Shown: piece by piece, positions 1-5,759 of the stretch
Numbering within the stretch: the stretch's first letter is position 1
How the letters are laid out: every line of letters begins with the position of its first letter
Notes under the pieces: generated by a model
Seen by the model: the letters and a program-made list of their open reading frames with translations, nothing else
Told to the model about the DNA's origin: nothing
Databases searched by the model: none
From: Actinomycetota bacterium
GTDB taxonomy: Bacteria; Actinomycetota; UBA4738; HRBIN12
Direction of reading: 5' to 3'
Assembly: GCA_004366195.1 (NCBI GenBank)
Contig: ML214178.1
Location: 1 to 5,759, forward strand
DNA length: 5,759 nt
Position numbers and translations under genes: made by a program

Positions 1-1909
1 GCGTGCGCACCTCGGCCGCGCCGAGCGGGGAGGCGAGCAGCCGGTGGTGCTCGGCCACCCGCCCCGGCGGGACGGCGAGGAGGTACCGCCGGGGGAGCCG
101 CGCGAGGAAGCGCTCGAGCTCGGCCGACGGCAGGTTCACGAGGAGCGCCCGGACGGCGGCCTCGCGCTCGGCCAGGACCCTGGCCGTCTCCGGCCCCGCC
201 TCCCCACGCTCCAGGGCCCGCTGGACCTTGGCGAGGAGCTCGCGCACGAGCGCCGCCCGCCACGGCGTCCAGGCCGCAGGACCCGTCGCCGCCGCGTCGG
301 CCGCCGTGAGGAGGTACAGGGCGGCCAGGCGCTCCGGTGAGCCCACCCGCGCGGCCACCCCGAGCAGGAGGTCCTCGTCCCCCAGATCCCGCCGGGTCGC
401 GGTGTCGGAGAGGAGCAGGTGCTCGGCGACGAGGAACCGCGCGAGCTCCCCGACCTGCGCGGGCACCCCCATCCGAGTGAGGATCCCCTCGGCGAGCTCC
501 CGCCCCACCGCGACGTGCCCCCCTCGCCCCACCTTGCCGATGTCGTGGAGGAGCGCGCCGAGGAGGAGCCCCGGCCGCGCCTCGGCGCCCACAGCCGCCA
601 CGGCCTCGGCCGCCACGGGGTCCTCGCCGGGATCCTCGAGGAGGCGGACGGTCTCGGCGACCGCACGCAGCAGGTGCACGTCCACCGGGTAGCGGTGGTA
701 CGGGTCCCGCTGCGGGCGGCACCGGACCAGGCGCCACTCCGGCACGTACCGGGTGAGGAGGTCCGAACGGTCGAGGACCTCGAGCATCCGGACGCCGGCC
801 TCCCCTTCGGCGAGGAGCCCGAGGAACGCCTCCCGCACCCCCTCGGTCCACTCGACCCCCTCCGGCACGTCGGCGGCCTCGATCGCGTCGAGCGTCTCGG
901 CCGAGGGCACGCCGTCCACCCGGGCCACCTCGACGAGGGCGCGCAGCACGCCCTCGGAGCTCGGCTCGATCCTCGGCGTCACGCCGCCGCGCAGGAGCCG
1001 CGAGAGGACCGAGCGGTGCACGTGCTCGACCTGGCGGGCGTGCTCGAACACGCGACGCATCAACGCGTCCACCGCCGGGAGATCGGGCTCGTCGGCGAAG
1101 CCGAGCCACCGCGCGACCTGCGGCTGCTGCTCCAGGTGGAGCCGGTCGGCGGCCCGGCCGGTCTCCAGGTGCAGCGCGCTCCGGACCCGCAGCAGGAGCT
1201 CGTGGGCGGCCTCCAGGGCGGCGGCCTCGGCGGCGCGGAGCAGCCCGCGGGCGCGCAGCACCCCGAGGTCGCGCTCACCCCCGAGGACGGCGGCGAGCCA
1301 GCCGAGGGCGTGGACGTCCCGCAGCCCGCCGGCGCCCTCCTTCAGGTCCGGCTCGAGCAGGTGCCCGACGTGGCCGAAGCGCTCCGCCCGAGCCTCGGCG
1401 TCGGCGAGGAGGCGCTCGGCGAAGGAGTCGGTCCCGGCCGCGAGCCGCGACCGGAGCGCCGCGTGGGTCCGCTCCCAGCGCTCGACGTCCCCCGCCAGGG
1501 CCCGCCCGTCGAGCATGGCCGTCGCGGCGTCCAGGCGCTCGGCCGCGAGCGCCAGGCACTCGTCCGGCGTCCGCACCGCATGCCCCAGCCGCAGCCCCGC
1601 GTCCCAGAGCGGATAGAGGAGCCGCTCGGCCACCCGCGCCACGGCCTCCGGCTCGCGCCCCTCGTGGAGGAGCAGCAGGTCCACGTCCGAGCACGGCGCG
1701 AGCTCCGAGCGCCCGTAGCCCCCCAGGGCGACGAGGACGACCCCCGCCGGGGGCTCGGCGGCCGCGAAGAGCTCGCGCAGACAGGCGTCCACGATCGCCG
1801 CGCGCCGGGACGCGGACCACCGTCCGTGGTGCCCGGGCGAGTAGGCGCGGTCCAGCGCGGCGCGCTCCCGGAGCAGGCGGGCGACCGGCGCCGGGCGCTC
1901 GGGCTCCAC
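1..1909 (-). CDS. glnD: PII nucleotidyltransferase/nucleotidyl-removing enzyme GlnD, C-terminus cut by window edge
   Basis: GlnD senses glutamine and covalently modifies PII (uridylylation in proteobacteria, adenylylation in the actinobacteria studied); its HD domain removes the group. About 636 codons are visible. The nucleotidyltransferase signature GGYGRSEL lies at residues 63-70, followed by the metal-binding pair D75 and D77 (SDVD). The GlnD-specific motif EPDLKEGAGGLRD is at 186-198. The HD domain begins with LLHDIGK (H455, D456) and continues with GRGGH and the later EHLLLSDTATRRDL. The C-terminal end seen here looks like the stretch before the first ACT domain, so the regulatory ACT repeats should lie beyond position 1. 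The start chosen is GTG at 1909, one base after the glnB stop, which implies translational coupling; no strong Shine-Dalgarno is seen. Family assignment is firm. Whether it transfers UMP or AMP cannot be told from sequence. Confidence 0.95.
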   Translation of the reverse strand, partial: MEPERPAPVARLLRERAALDRAYSPGHHGRWSASRRAAIVDACLRELFAAAEPPAGVVLVALGGYGRSELAPCSDVDLLLLHEGREPEAVARVAERLLYPLWDAGLRLGHAVRTPDECLALAAERLDAATAMLDGRALAGDVERWERTHAALRSRLAAGTDSFAERLLADAEARAERFGHVGHLLEPDLKEGAGGLRDVHALGWLAAVLGGERDLGVLRARGLLRAAEAAALEAAHELLLRVRSALHLETGRAADRLHLEQQPQVARWLGFADEPDLPAVDALMRRVFEHARQVEHVHRSVLSRLLRGGVTPRIEPSSEGVLRALVEVARVDGVPSAETLDAIEAADVPEGVEWTEGVREAFLGLLAEGEAGVRMLEVLDRSDLLTRYVPEWRLVRCRPQRDPYHRYPVDVHLLRAVAETVRLLEDPGEDPVAAEAVAAVGAEARPGLLLGALLHDIGKVGRGGHVAVGRELAEGILTRMGVPAQVGELARFLVAEHLLLSDTATRRDLGDEDLLLGVAARVGSPERLAALYLLTAADAAATGPAAWTPWRAALVRELLAKVQRALERGEAGPETARVLAEREAAVRALLVNLPSAELERFLARLPRRYLLAVPPGRVAEHHRLLASPLGAAEVRT

Positions 1910-1910
1910 C

Positions 1911-2249
1911 TCAGAGGGCGTCGGGGCCCCGCTCCCCCGTGCGGATCCGCACGACCTCCTCGGCCGTGAGGACCCAGATCTTCCCGTCGCCGATGCGCCC
2001 GGTGCGGGCGGCCTTCTCGATGGCCTCCACGATCTCCGGCGCGCGCTCGTCCTCGCAGAGGACCTCGACCTTGACCTTCGGGACGAAGTCGACCTGGTAC
2101 TCGGCGCCCCGGTAGACCTCGGTGTGGCCGCGCTGACGCCCGAACCCCTCGACCTCGGTCATCGTGAGGCCGGCGACGCCGAGCTCGCGCAGCGCCTCCT
2201 TGACCTCCTCGAGCTTGTGGGGTTTGAGCACCGCCACGACCAGCTTCAC
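1911..2249 (-). CDS. glnB: Nitrogen regulatory protein PII (GlnB/GlnK family)
   Basis: This 112-residue protein has the usual PII length. PII trimers bind ATP/ADP and 2-oxoglutarate and relay nitrogen and energy status to targets such as AmtB or glutamine-synthetase control. Q39, the T-loop (about 37-55) with the modification site Y51 in GAEYQVDF, the B-loop TGRIGDGK at 83-90, and C-terminal R101 and R103 are all at canonical positions, so ligand binding and covalent modification should be intact. The start is GTG at 2249, backed by a GGGAGGG ribosome site six bases upstream. It sits 39 bases after ku and directly before glnD, its modifying enzyme. No amtB gene is in the window, so GlnB versus GlnK naming is a convention here; the sequence itself does not separate the two. 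Confidence 0.96.
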   Translation of the reverse strand: MKLVVAVLKPHKLEEVKEALRELGVAGLTMTEVEGFGRQRGHTEVYRGAEYQVDFVPKVKVEVLCEDERAPEIVEAIEKAARTGRIGDGKIWVLTAEEVVRIRTGERGPDAL

Positions 2250-2255
2250 GCCCGT

Positions 2256-2262
2256 CCCTCCC
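2256..2262 (-). promoter_or_regulatory. Ribosome binding site of glnB
   Basis: On the minus strand the sequence reads GGGAGGG, six bases before the GTG at 2249. It supports GTG as the true start of the PII gene and means PII can be translated independently of ku. Confidence 0.75.
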
Positions 2263-2274
2263 GACCCAAGCGTA

Positions 2275-2288
2275 GCCCGAGGCCGGGC
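2275..2288 (-). other. Short GC hairpin just after ku stop
   Basis: GCCCG (2275-2279) and CGGGC (2284-2288) form a 5-bp perfect stem with a 4-base loop, immediately after the ku stop codon (2291-2289). No T-run follows in the direction of transcription, so it is not a convincing intrinsic terminator. It may be an mRNA processing or stability element, or chance in GC-rich DNA. Confidence 0.3.
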
Positions 2289-3245
2289 CTACTCGCCGAC
2301 GGCCTTCTTCCGCGGCGCCACGGCTTTCTTCGCCGCCGGCGCCTTCACGGTCGCGGCCTTACGAGCGCCCGTCTTCCGCGCCGCCGGCTTGCGCGTCGCG
2401 TGCGCCGCCGAGGCCGCGGTCCGCTTCGCCGCTCGCTTCGGGCGAGCCGGGGCCGGAGCCTCCTCGCCCGTGCGGGCCTTCGCCGCCTCCACCGAGGCCC
2501 TGAGCGCCGCCATGAGGTCCACGATCCTCGCGGCCGGCGCCTCCTCCGGGACCTCGACCGGCTCGCCGGCGAGCTTCTTCTCCACCAGCTCGAGGAGGGC
2601 CTCCCGGTACTCGTCGCGGTAGCGGGTGGGGTCCCACGGCTCGGTGAGGCTCTCGATGAGCTGCTTGGCCATGGCGACCTCGTTCGGCCGCACGTCCTCG
2701 TCCCGCCCGAGCGTGTCGAAGGCCGGCTCGCGGATCTCGTCGGGCCAGTACATGGTCTCCAGCACGAGGACGTCTCCCTTGAACCGGAGCGCGGCCAGGT
2801 GCTCCTTGTCCCGGAAGGAGACCTTGGCGATGCCGACCCTGTCCTCCTCGGCGAGGGCGCGACGCAGCAGCGCGTAGGCCTTCGCGCCCGTCTCCTCCGG
2901 CACCAGGTAATAGGACTTCTTGTAGAGGATGGGGTCGATCTCGGAGAGCTCCACGAACTGCTGGATGTCGATGGCGCGCGAGGACCGGACGGGCGCCTTC
3001 TCCAGGTCCTCGTCGGTGAGCACGACGTAACGGTCCTTCTCGATCTCGTACCCCTTCACGATGTGGTCGTACTCCACCTCCTCGCCGTCGATGGAGCACA
3101 CCCGCTTGTAGCGGATCCTGCCGTGGTCGGCGTCGTGGAGCTGGTGGAACCGCAGGCTCTTCTCCTCCGTCGCCGGGTACACGGCCACGGGGATGGTGAC
3201 GAGACCGAACGAGATGGCGCCCTTCCACATCGCCCTGGGTGGCAT
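2289..3245 (-). CDS. ku: Ku, NHEJ DNA end-binding protein with lysine/alanine-rich tail
   Basis: Bacterial Ku forms a homodimeric ring that threads onto double-strand break ends and recruits LigD. The product is 318 residues. The N-terminus (residues 4-23, starting RAMWKGAISFGLVTIPV) is the hallmark opening of bacterial Ku. Further family signatures are HQLH (34-37), RIRYKRVC (43-50), GYEIEKDRYVVLTDEDL (65-81), ELSEIDPILYKKSYYLVP (99-116) and the MAKQLIESL region (192-200). The conserved core ends near residue 225. A linker follows, then from about 266 a tail of Lys, Ala, Arg and Pro (RPKRAAKR, KPAARK, PAAKKAV, PRKKA), resembling the basic tails of some mycobacterial Ku proteins and histone-H1-like proteins. 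The start is ATG at 3245, set by an AAGGAGG ribosome site; an in-frame ATG at 3278 would add 11 residues unlike Ku. It is divergent from ligD and co-directional with glnB-glnD. Confidence 0.97.
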   Translation of the reverse strand: MPPRAMWKGAISFGLVTIPVAVYPATEEKSLRFHQLHDADHGRIRYKRVCSIDGEEVEYDHIVKGYEIEKDRYVVLTDEDLEKAPVRSSRAIDIQQFVELSEIDPILYKKSYYLVPEETGAKAYALLRRALAEEDRVGIAKVSFRDKEHLAALRFKGDVLVLETMYWPDEIREPAFDTLGRDEDVRPNEVAMAKQLIESLTEPWDPTRYRDEYREALLELVEKKLAGEPVEVPEEAPAARIVDLMAALRASVEAAKARTGEEAPAPARPKRAAKRTAASAAHATRKPAARKTGARKAATVKAPAAKKAVAPRKKAVGE

Positions 3246-3250
3246 GTGCG

Positions 3251-3257
3251 CCTCCTT
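3251..3257 (-). promoter_or_regulatory. Strong ribosome binding site of ku
   Basis: On the minus strand the sequence is AAGGAGG, a near-perfect Shine-Dalgarno, six bases before ATG at 3245. It selects this ATG over the upstream in-frame one at 3278. Confidence 0.85.
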
Positions 3258-3264
3258 GGGGAAG

Positions 3265-3283
3265 CCCGTGCCCCACACACGGG
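3265..3283. promoter_or_regulatory. Inverted repeat in ku leader (possible operator or leader hairpin)
   Basis: CCCGTG (3265-3270) and CACGGG (3278-3283) form a perfect 6-bp inverted repeat with a 7-base spacer. It lies 7 bases upstream of the ku Shine-Dalgarno, so it would fall in the 5' leader or core promoter. It could be a repressor site or an mRNA hairpin affecting ku translation. Only the symmetry is seen; no regulator is recognised. Confidence 0.35.
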
Positions 3284-3341
3284 ACGCAAGGAAGTCTATC
3301 CGCAGACCGAATGGCCGGGGCGGTCCTGAGGCTGCTGGGCG

Positions 3342-3456
3342 GGGATCGGGGCCGCGATCCGATCCGAGCGCGGGGCACCGGAAGCCGGTCCGGGATCGGC
3401 TCGGGATCCGCCGGTGAGGTCCCCTCCTTCAGCGACGAGTGGGGATCCACGTGATC
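3342..3456. repeat. GATC-rich stretch with repeated GGGATC and a small hairpin
   Basis: Seven GATC tetramers lie in 113 bases (at 3344, 3356, 3361, 3394, 3405, 3444 and 3453). GGGATCGG occurs twice (3342-3349 and 3392-3399), and GGGATCC occurs at 3403 and 3442. GGATCG (3343-3348) pairs with CGATCC (3355-3360) across a 6-base loop, and ACCGG/CCGGT (3378-3390) makes a second small dyad. The stretch fills the part of the divergent intergenic region facing the PIN gene and ligD. Function is unknown; it may hold the promoter and operator of the rightward genes. Confidence 0.4.
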
Positions 3457-3699
3457 GCGGCGGTCGACACCAGCGTCCTGCTCGACGTGTTCCTCCCCGA
3501 TCCCGAGCACGGGCCGGCCTCGGCGCTCGCCGCAGGCGCCGCCTGGCGCGCCTACCGCCGCGCCGGGGGACGCAGGGAACGCCTCGTGCCCGACTTCCTG
3601 ATCGGCGCGCATGCGAAGCTCCGCGCCGATCGGCTCCTCACGCGGGATCGCGGCTCCTACCGCACCTACTTCCGAGGCCTCAAGCTCGTCGAGCCCTGA
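3451..3699 (+). CDS. PIN-domain (VapC-like) protein, internally shortened, probably inactive
   Basis: PIN domains are Mg-dependent ribonucleases, often toxins of VapBC pairs. The product is 82 residues, against about 125-140 for the family. Its N-terminus (AAVDTSVLLDVFLPDPE, with D6 and D12) is a typical PIN opening. Its C-terminal half (WRAYRRAGGRRER, then PDFLIGAHA with D48, then LLTRDRG with D66) is a typical PIN ending. The middle, about 40-50 residues that carry the second conserved acid (a Glu in family members) and a helix pair, is missing: residues 16-25 run straight into GAAWRAYR. The reading frame is kept, so it could still be translated, but the active site lacks one acid. GTG at 3451 is preferred because the family starts just before VDTS and GGGGA precedes it; an alternative GTG at 3439 adds four residues. 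No intact antitoxin is visible upstream. It lies 28 bases before ligD, in the same direction. Confidence 0.65.
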   Translation: MIAAVDTSVLLDVFLPDPEHGPASALAAGAAWRAYRRAGGRRERLVPDFLIGAHAKLRADRLLTRDRGSYRTYFRGLKLVEP

Positions 3700-3727
3700 G
3701 CCTCCCGACCTCTACGATGGTCGTGGG

Positions 3728-5759
3728 ATGGTACGCCCCGTCCACGGCCCCTGGTTCCCACGACCGCTCACGGCCGAGCGCCGCGGCGACGCGTGGTGGG
3801 TCGAGCTCGAGGGGCGCGAGCTCCGCCTCTCCAACCTGGACAAGGTGTTCTGGCCGGAGGAGGGCTACACGAAGGGCGACGTCCTCGCCTACTACCTCAA
3901 CGTCGCCGAGCTGATCCTGCCGCACCTCCGCGACCGGCCGCTCACGATGAAGCGGATGCCCGACGGCATCGCGGGCCCGCACTTCTACGAGAAGACCGCG
4001 CCTGCCCACACGCCGGACTGGGTGGCGCGCTGCCCGGTGCCGAGCGAGGACAGCCGGGAGGGGGTGATCGGCTACCTCATGGCCAACGACCTGCCCGCGC
4101 TCCTGTACGTGGCGAACCTCGGCTGCATCGAGATGCACCCCCTGCACTCCCGCTGCGGGTCGATCGAGACCCCCGACTACCTGTTCTTCGACCTCGACCC
4201 CATGGAGGCGAGCTTCGAGCAGGTGCTCCGGGTGGCGCTCCACGTGCGCGCCGCCCTCGACGCGCTCGGCCTCGCCTCGTACCCCAAGACCTCGGGCGCG
4301 ACCGGCGTGCAGGTCTTCGTCCCGATCGTGCCCGGCTACTCATACCGGCAGGTGCGAGACCTCGTGGGCAAGGTCGGGCGCCTGATCGCCCGCGCCGACC
4401 CCGGGCACGTGACGATGGCCTGGCGGATCGAGCGACGCACCGGCAAGGTGTTCATCGACCACACCATGAACCGGGCCGGCGCCAACATCGCCTCGGTCTA
4501 CTCGCTCCGCCCCGAGCCCGGCGCGACCGTCTCCACCCCCCTCACCTGGGAGGAGGTCGAGGCCGGCGTGCGCCCGAGCGACTTCACGATCGAGACGGTG
4601 TGGGAGCGCTTCGCGCGCCTCGGCGACCTGTTCGAGCCGGTCCGAACGGCGCCCCAGGATCTCGGCCCGGCCCTCGAGGTCCTCGGGCTGCCCGCCGAGC
4701 GCGAGGTCCCGGAAGGTCGCTCGAGCCAAGAGGTGATCGCGGCCTCCCGCGACCCCGATCTCGCCGAGTACCTGCGCAAGCGGACCTTCGGCCCCGGTGG
4801 CACGCCGGAGCCCGTGCCGGGCGAGCGCCCCGAGCGACCGGGCGCGGGGAACGCCTTCGTGATCCACAAGCACCGGGCGACGCGTCTCCACTACGACCTG
4901 CGCCTGGAGCGCGACGGGGCGCTCCCCTCGTGGGCGGTGCCGCGCGGGCTGCCGACGCAGCCCGGCGACAAGCGCCTCGCCGTGCGCACCGAGGACCACC
5001 CCCTCGAGTACGCGTCGTTCGAGGGCACGATCCCCGAGGGGCACTACGGCGCCGGCGAGGTCCGGATCTTCGACGACGGGTGGTACGAGCCGCTCGAGTG
5101 GACCGACACCAAGGTCACGTTCCGGCTCCACGGCCGGCGGTACCCCGGGCTCGAGTACCACCTGGTGAAGACCCGGACCGACTGGCTGATCTTCCTCGCC
5201 TCGCGCCAGACGGCCCCCCTCGTCGCCTCGCCTCCCGCCTTCTCGCCGATGCTCGCCGAGGGCGGCTTCGAGCCCTTCGACGACCCGGGGTGGTGGTTCG
5301 AGCCCAAGCTCGACGGGATGCGCGCCATCGTGACGATGGCGACCGACGCCACGCGGATCGCGAGCCGCACCGGCCGCGAGGTCACCGAGCGCTACCCCGA
5401 GCTGCGGCAGATCCACGAGCTCGTCAACCAGGTCAACGCCGTCCTGGACGGCGAGATCGTGTGCCTCGACGAGGAGGGCCGGCCCTCGTTCGAGCTCCTG
5501 CAGCAGCGGATGAACCTCACGAACGAGCGCGAGATCGCCCGGGCGGCGAAGACCTCGCCGGTCGCGCTCGTGGTCTTCGACCTCCTCTGGCTGGACGGAC
5601 GCCGGACCACCGAGCTCGCGCTCGAGGAGCGCCGGGAGCTGCTCGAGGCCATCGTCGAGCCCGACCACCGGCTCCAGGTCGTGGCCCACGTCCGGGGCGA
5701 GGGGGTGGCGTTCACCGAGCGCGCGAGGGAGCTCGGGCTGGAGGGCGTGGTCGCCAAGC
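3728..5759 (+). CDS. ligD: LigD, multifunctional NHEJ DNA ligase (Pol-PE-Lig order), 3' end cut by window
   Basis: LigD processes and seals broken DNA ends held by Ku. About 677 codons are visible. The polymerase (archaeo-eukaryotic primase type) spans about 20-310: LSNLDKVFWP (34-43), H137, catalytic D155 and D157 in FFDLDP, a TSGATGVQ motif (188-195) and third acid D244 in VFID. The 3'-phosphoesterase spans about 345-495: H382, H388, D390 and R392 in KHRATRLHYDLRLE, plus H424 and Y428 in HPLEY, so the Mn-binding set is complete. The ATP-dependent ligase begins near 510: the nucleotidyl lysine is K527 in KLDG, with LDGEIV, VVFDLLWLDG and, at the edge, EGVVAK (672-677). Motif V and the OB-fold should follow outside. 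The domain order is the mycobacterial one. ATG at 3728 is the best start, although its ribosome site is poor; an in-frame ATG at 3611 would overlap the PIN gene and add unrelated residues. Confidence 0.96.
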   Translation, partial: MVRPVHGPWFPRPLTAERRGDAWWVELEGRELRLSNLDKVFWPEEGYTKGDVLAYYLNVAELILPHLRDRPLTMKRMPDGIAGPHFYEKTAPAHTPDWVARCPVPSEDSREGVIGYLMANDLPALLYVANLGCIEMHPLHSRCGSIETPDYLFFDLDPMEASFEQVLRVALHVRAALDALGLASYPKTSGATGVQVFVPIVPGYSYRQVRDLVGKVGRLIARADPGHVTMAWRIERRTGKVFIDHTMNRAGANIASVYSLRPEPGATVSTPLTWEEVEAGVRPSDFTIETVWERFARLGDLFEPVRTAPQDLGPALEVLGLPAEREVPEGRSSQEVIAASRDPDLAEYLRKRTFGPGGTPEPVPGERPERPGAGNAFVIHKHRATRLHYDLRLERDGALPSWAVPRGLPTQPGDKRLAVRTEDHPLEYASFEGTIPEGHYGAGEVRIFDDGWYEPLEWTDTKVTFRLHGRRYPGLEYHLVKTRTDWLIFLASRQTAPLVASPPAFSPMLAEGGFEPFDDPGWWFEPKLDGMRAIVTMATDATRIASRTGREVTERYPELRQIHELVNQVNAVLDGEIVCLDEEGRPSFELLQQRMNLTNEREIARAAKTSPVALVVFDLLWLDGRRTTELALEERRELLEAIVEPDHRLQVVAHVRGEGVAFTERARELGLEGVVAK

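Noticed and set aside
419..1969. Open frame of 516 codons on the plus strand, opposite glnD
   Set aside because: It has the biased composition of an antisense shadow in very GC-rich coding DNA, resembles no protein family, and lies over well-conserved glnD motifs.
2275..2290. Intrinsic terminator between ku and glnB
   Set aside because: The stem is only 5 bp and no T-run follows it, so termination is not supported.
3293..3298. TAGACT on the minus strand as a ku -10 box
   Set aside because: It matches TATAAT at only four of six positions and has no acceptable -35 at 16-18 bases, so I did not list it as a promoter.
2124..3329. Open frame of 401 codons on the plus strand, opposite ku and glnB
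   Set aside because: It is a leucine/arginine/valine-rich shadow with no recognisable domain; the minus strand encodes unmistakable Ku and PII proteins.
2359..3612. Open frame of 417 codons on the minus strand, in another phase across ku and the intergenic region
   Set aside because: Low-complexity Arg/Gly/Pro/Ala composition, overlapping the real ku frame; no ribosome site or domain.
3611..3727. Upstream in-frame ATG at 3611 as the ligD start
   Set aside because: The added 39 residues are Ser/Pro/Ala-rich, unlike LigD, and are a shadow of the PIN gene's C-terminal half.
4340..5689. Open frame of 449 codons on the minus strand, opposite ligD
   Set aside because: It is the mirror of the ligD codon pattern (G/C third positions). 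The plus strand carries the complete phosphoesterase and ligase motifs.

Overview
This 5.76-kb window is very GC-rich, with a strong G/C bias at third codon positions. It probably comes from an actinomycete-type bacterium. The main taxonomic clue is the LigD domain order (polymerase, then phosphoesterase, then ligase), which is the mycobacterial order; Pseudomonas has phosphoesterase-ligase-polymerase. A lysine/alanine-rich tail on Ku and a divergent ku/ligD pair are also seen in mycobacteria. A deep-branching actinobacterial class is my guess; the sequence alone does not settle it.

Left half, minus strand (read from about 3245 down to 1): ku, then glnB, then glnD, which runs off the left edge. 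There are 39 bases between ku and glnB. Only one base separates the glnB stop from the best glnD start. Ku is the end-binding protein of bacterial non-homologous end joining (NHEJ). GlnB is a PII nitrogen-signalling protein with all its key residues, including the modifiable Tyr51. GlnD is the nucleotidyltransferase/hydrolase that modifies and demodifies PII. Its nucleotidyltransferase and HD domains are visible; the C-terminal ACT domains should lie outside the window.

Centre (3246-3450): a divergent intergenic region of about 200 bp. It holds a 6-bp inverted repeat in the ku leader, a second small hairpin, and an unusual cluster of seven GATC tetramers.

Right half, plus strand: a short PIN-domain (VapC-like) gene that appears to have lost about 40-50 residues from its middle, followed 28 bases later by ligD, which runs off the right edge. 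LigD shows a primase-type polymerase domain, a 3'-phosphoesterase domain with its full catalytic set, and most of the ATP-dependent ligase nucleotidyltransferase domain. Ku and LigD together make a two-component NHEJ system.

The two complete functional modules are well-known families. The points worth a second look are the linkage of ku with the PII module, the shortened PIN gene lodged between ku and ligD, the structured GATC-rich divergent region, and a non-canonical triphosphate-binding motif in the LigD polymerase domain. I saw no clear evidence of a wholly new system.
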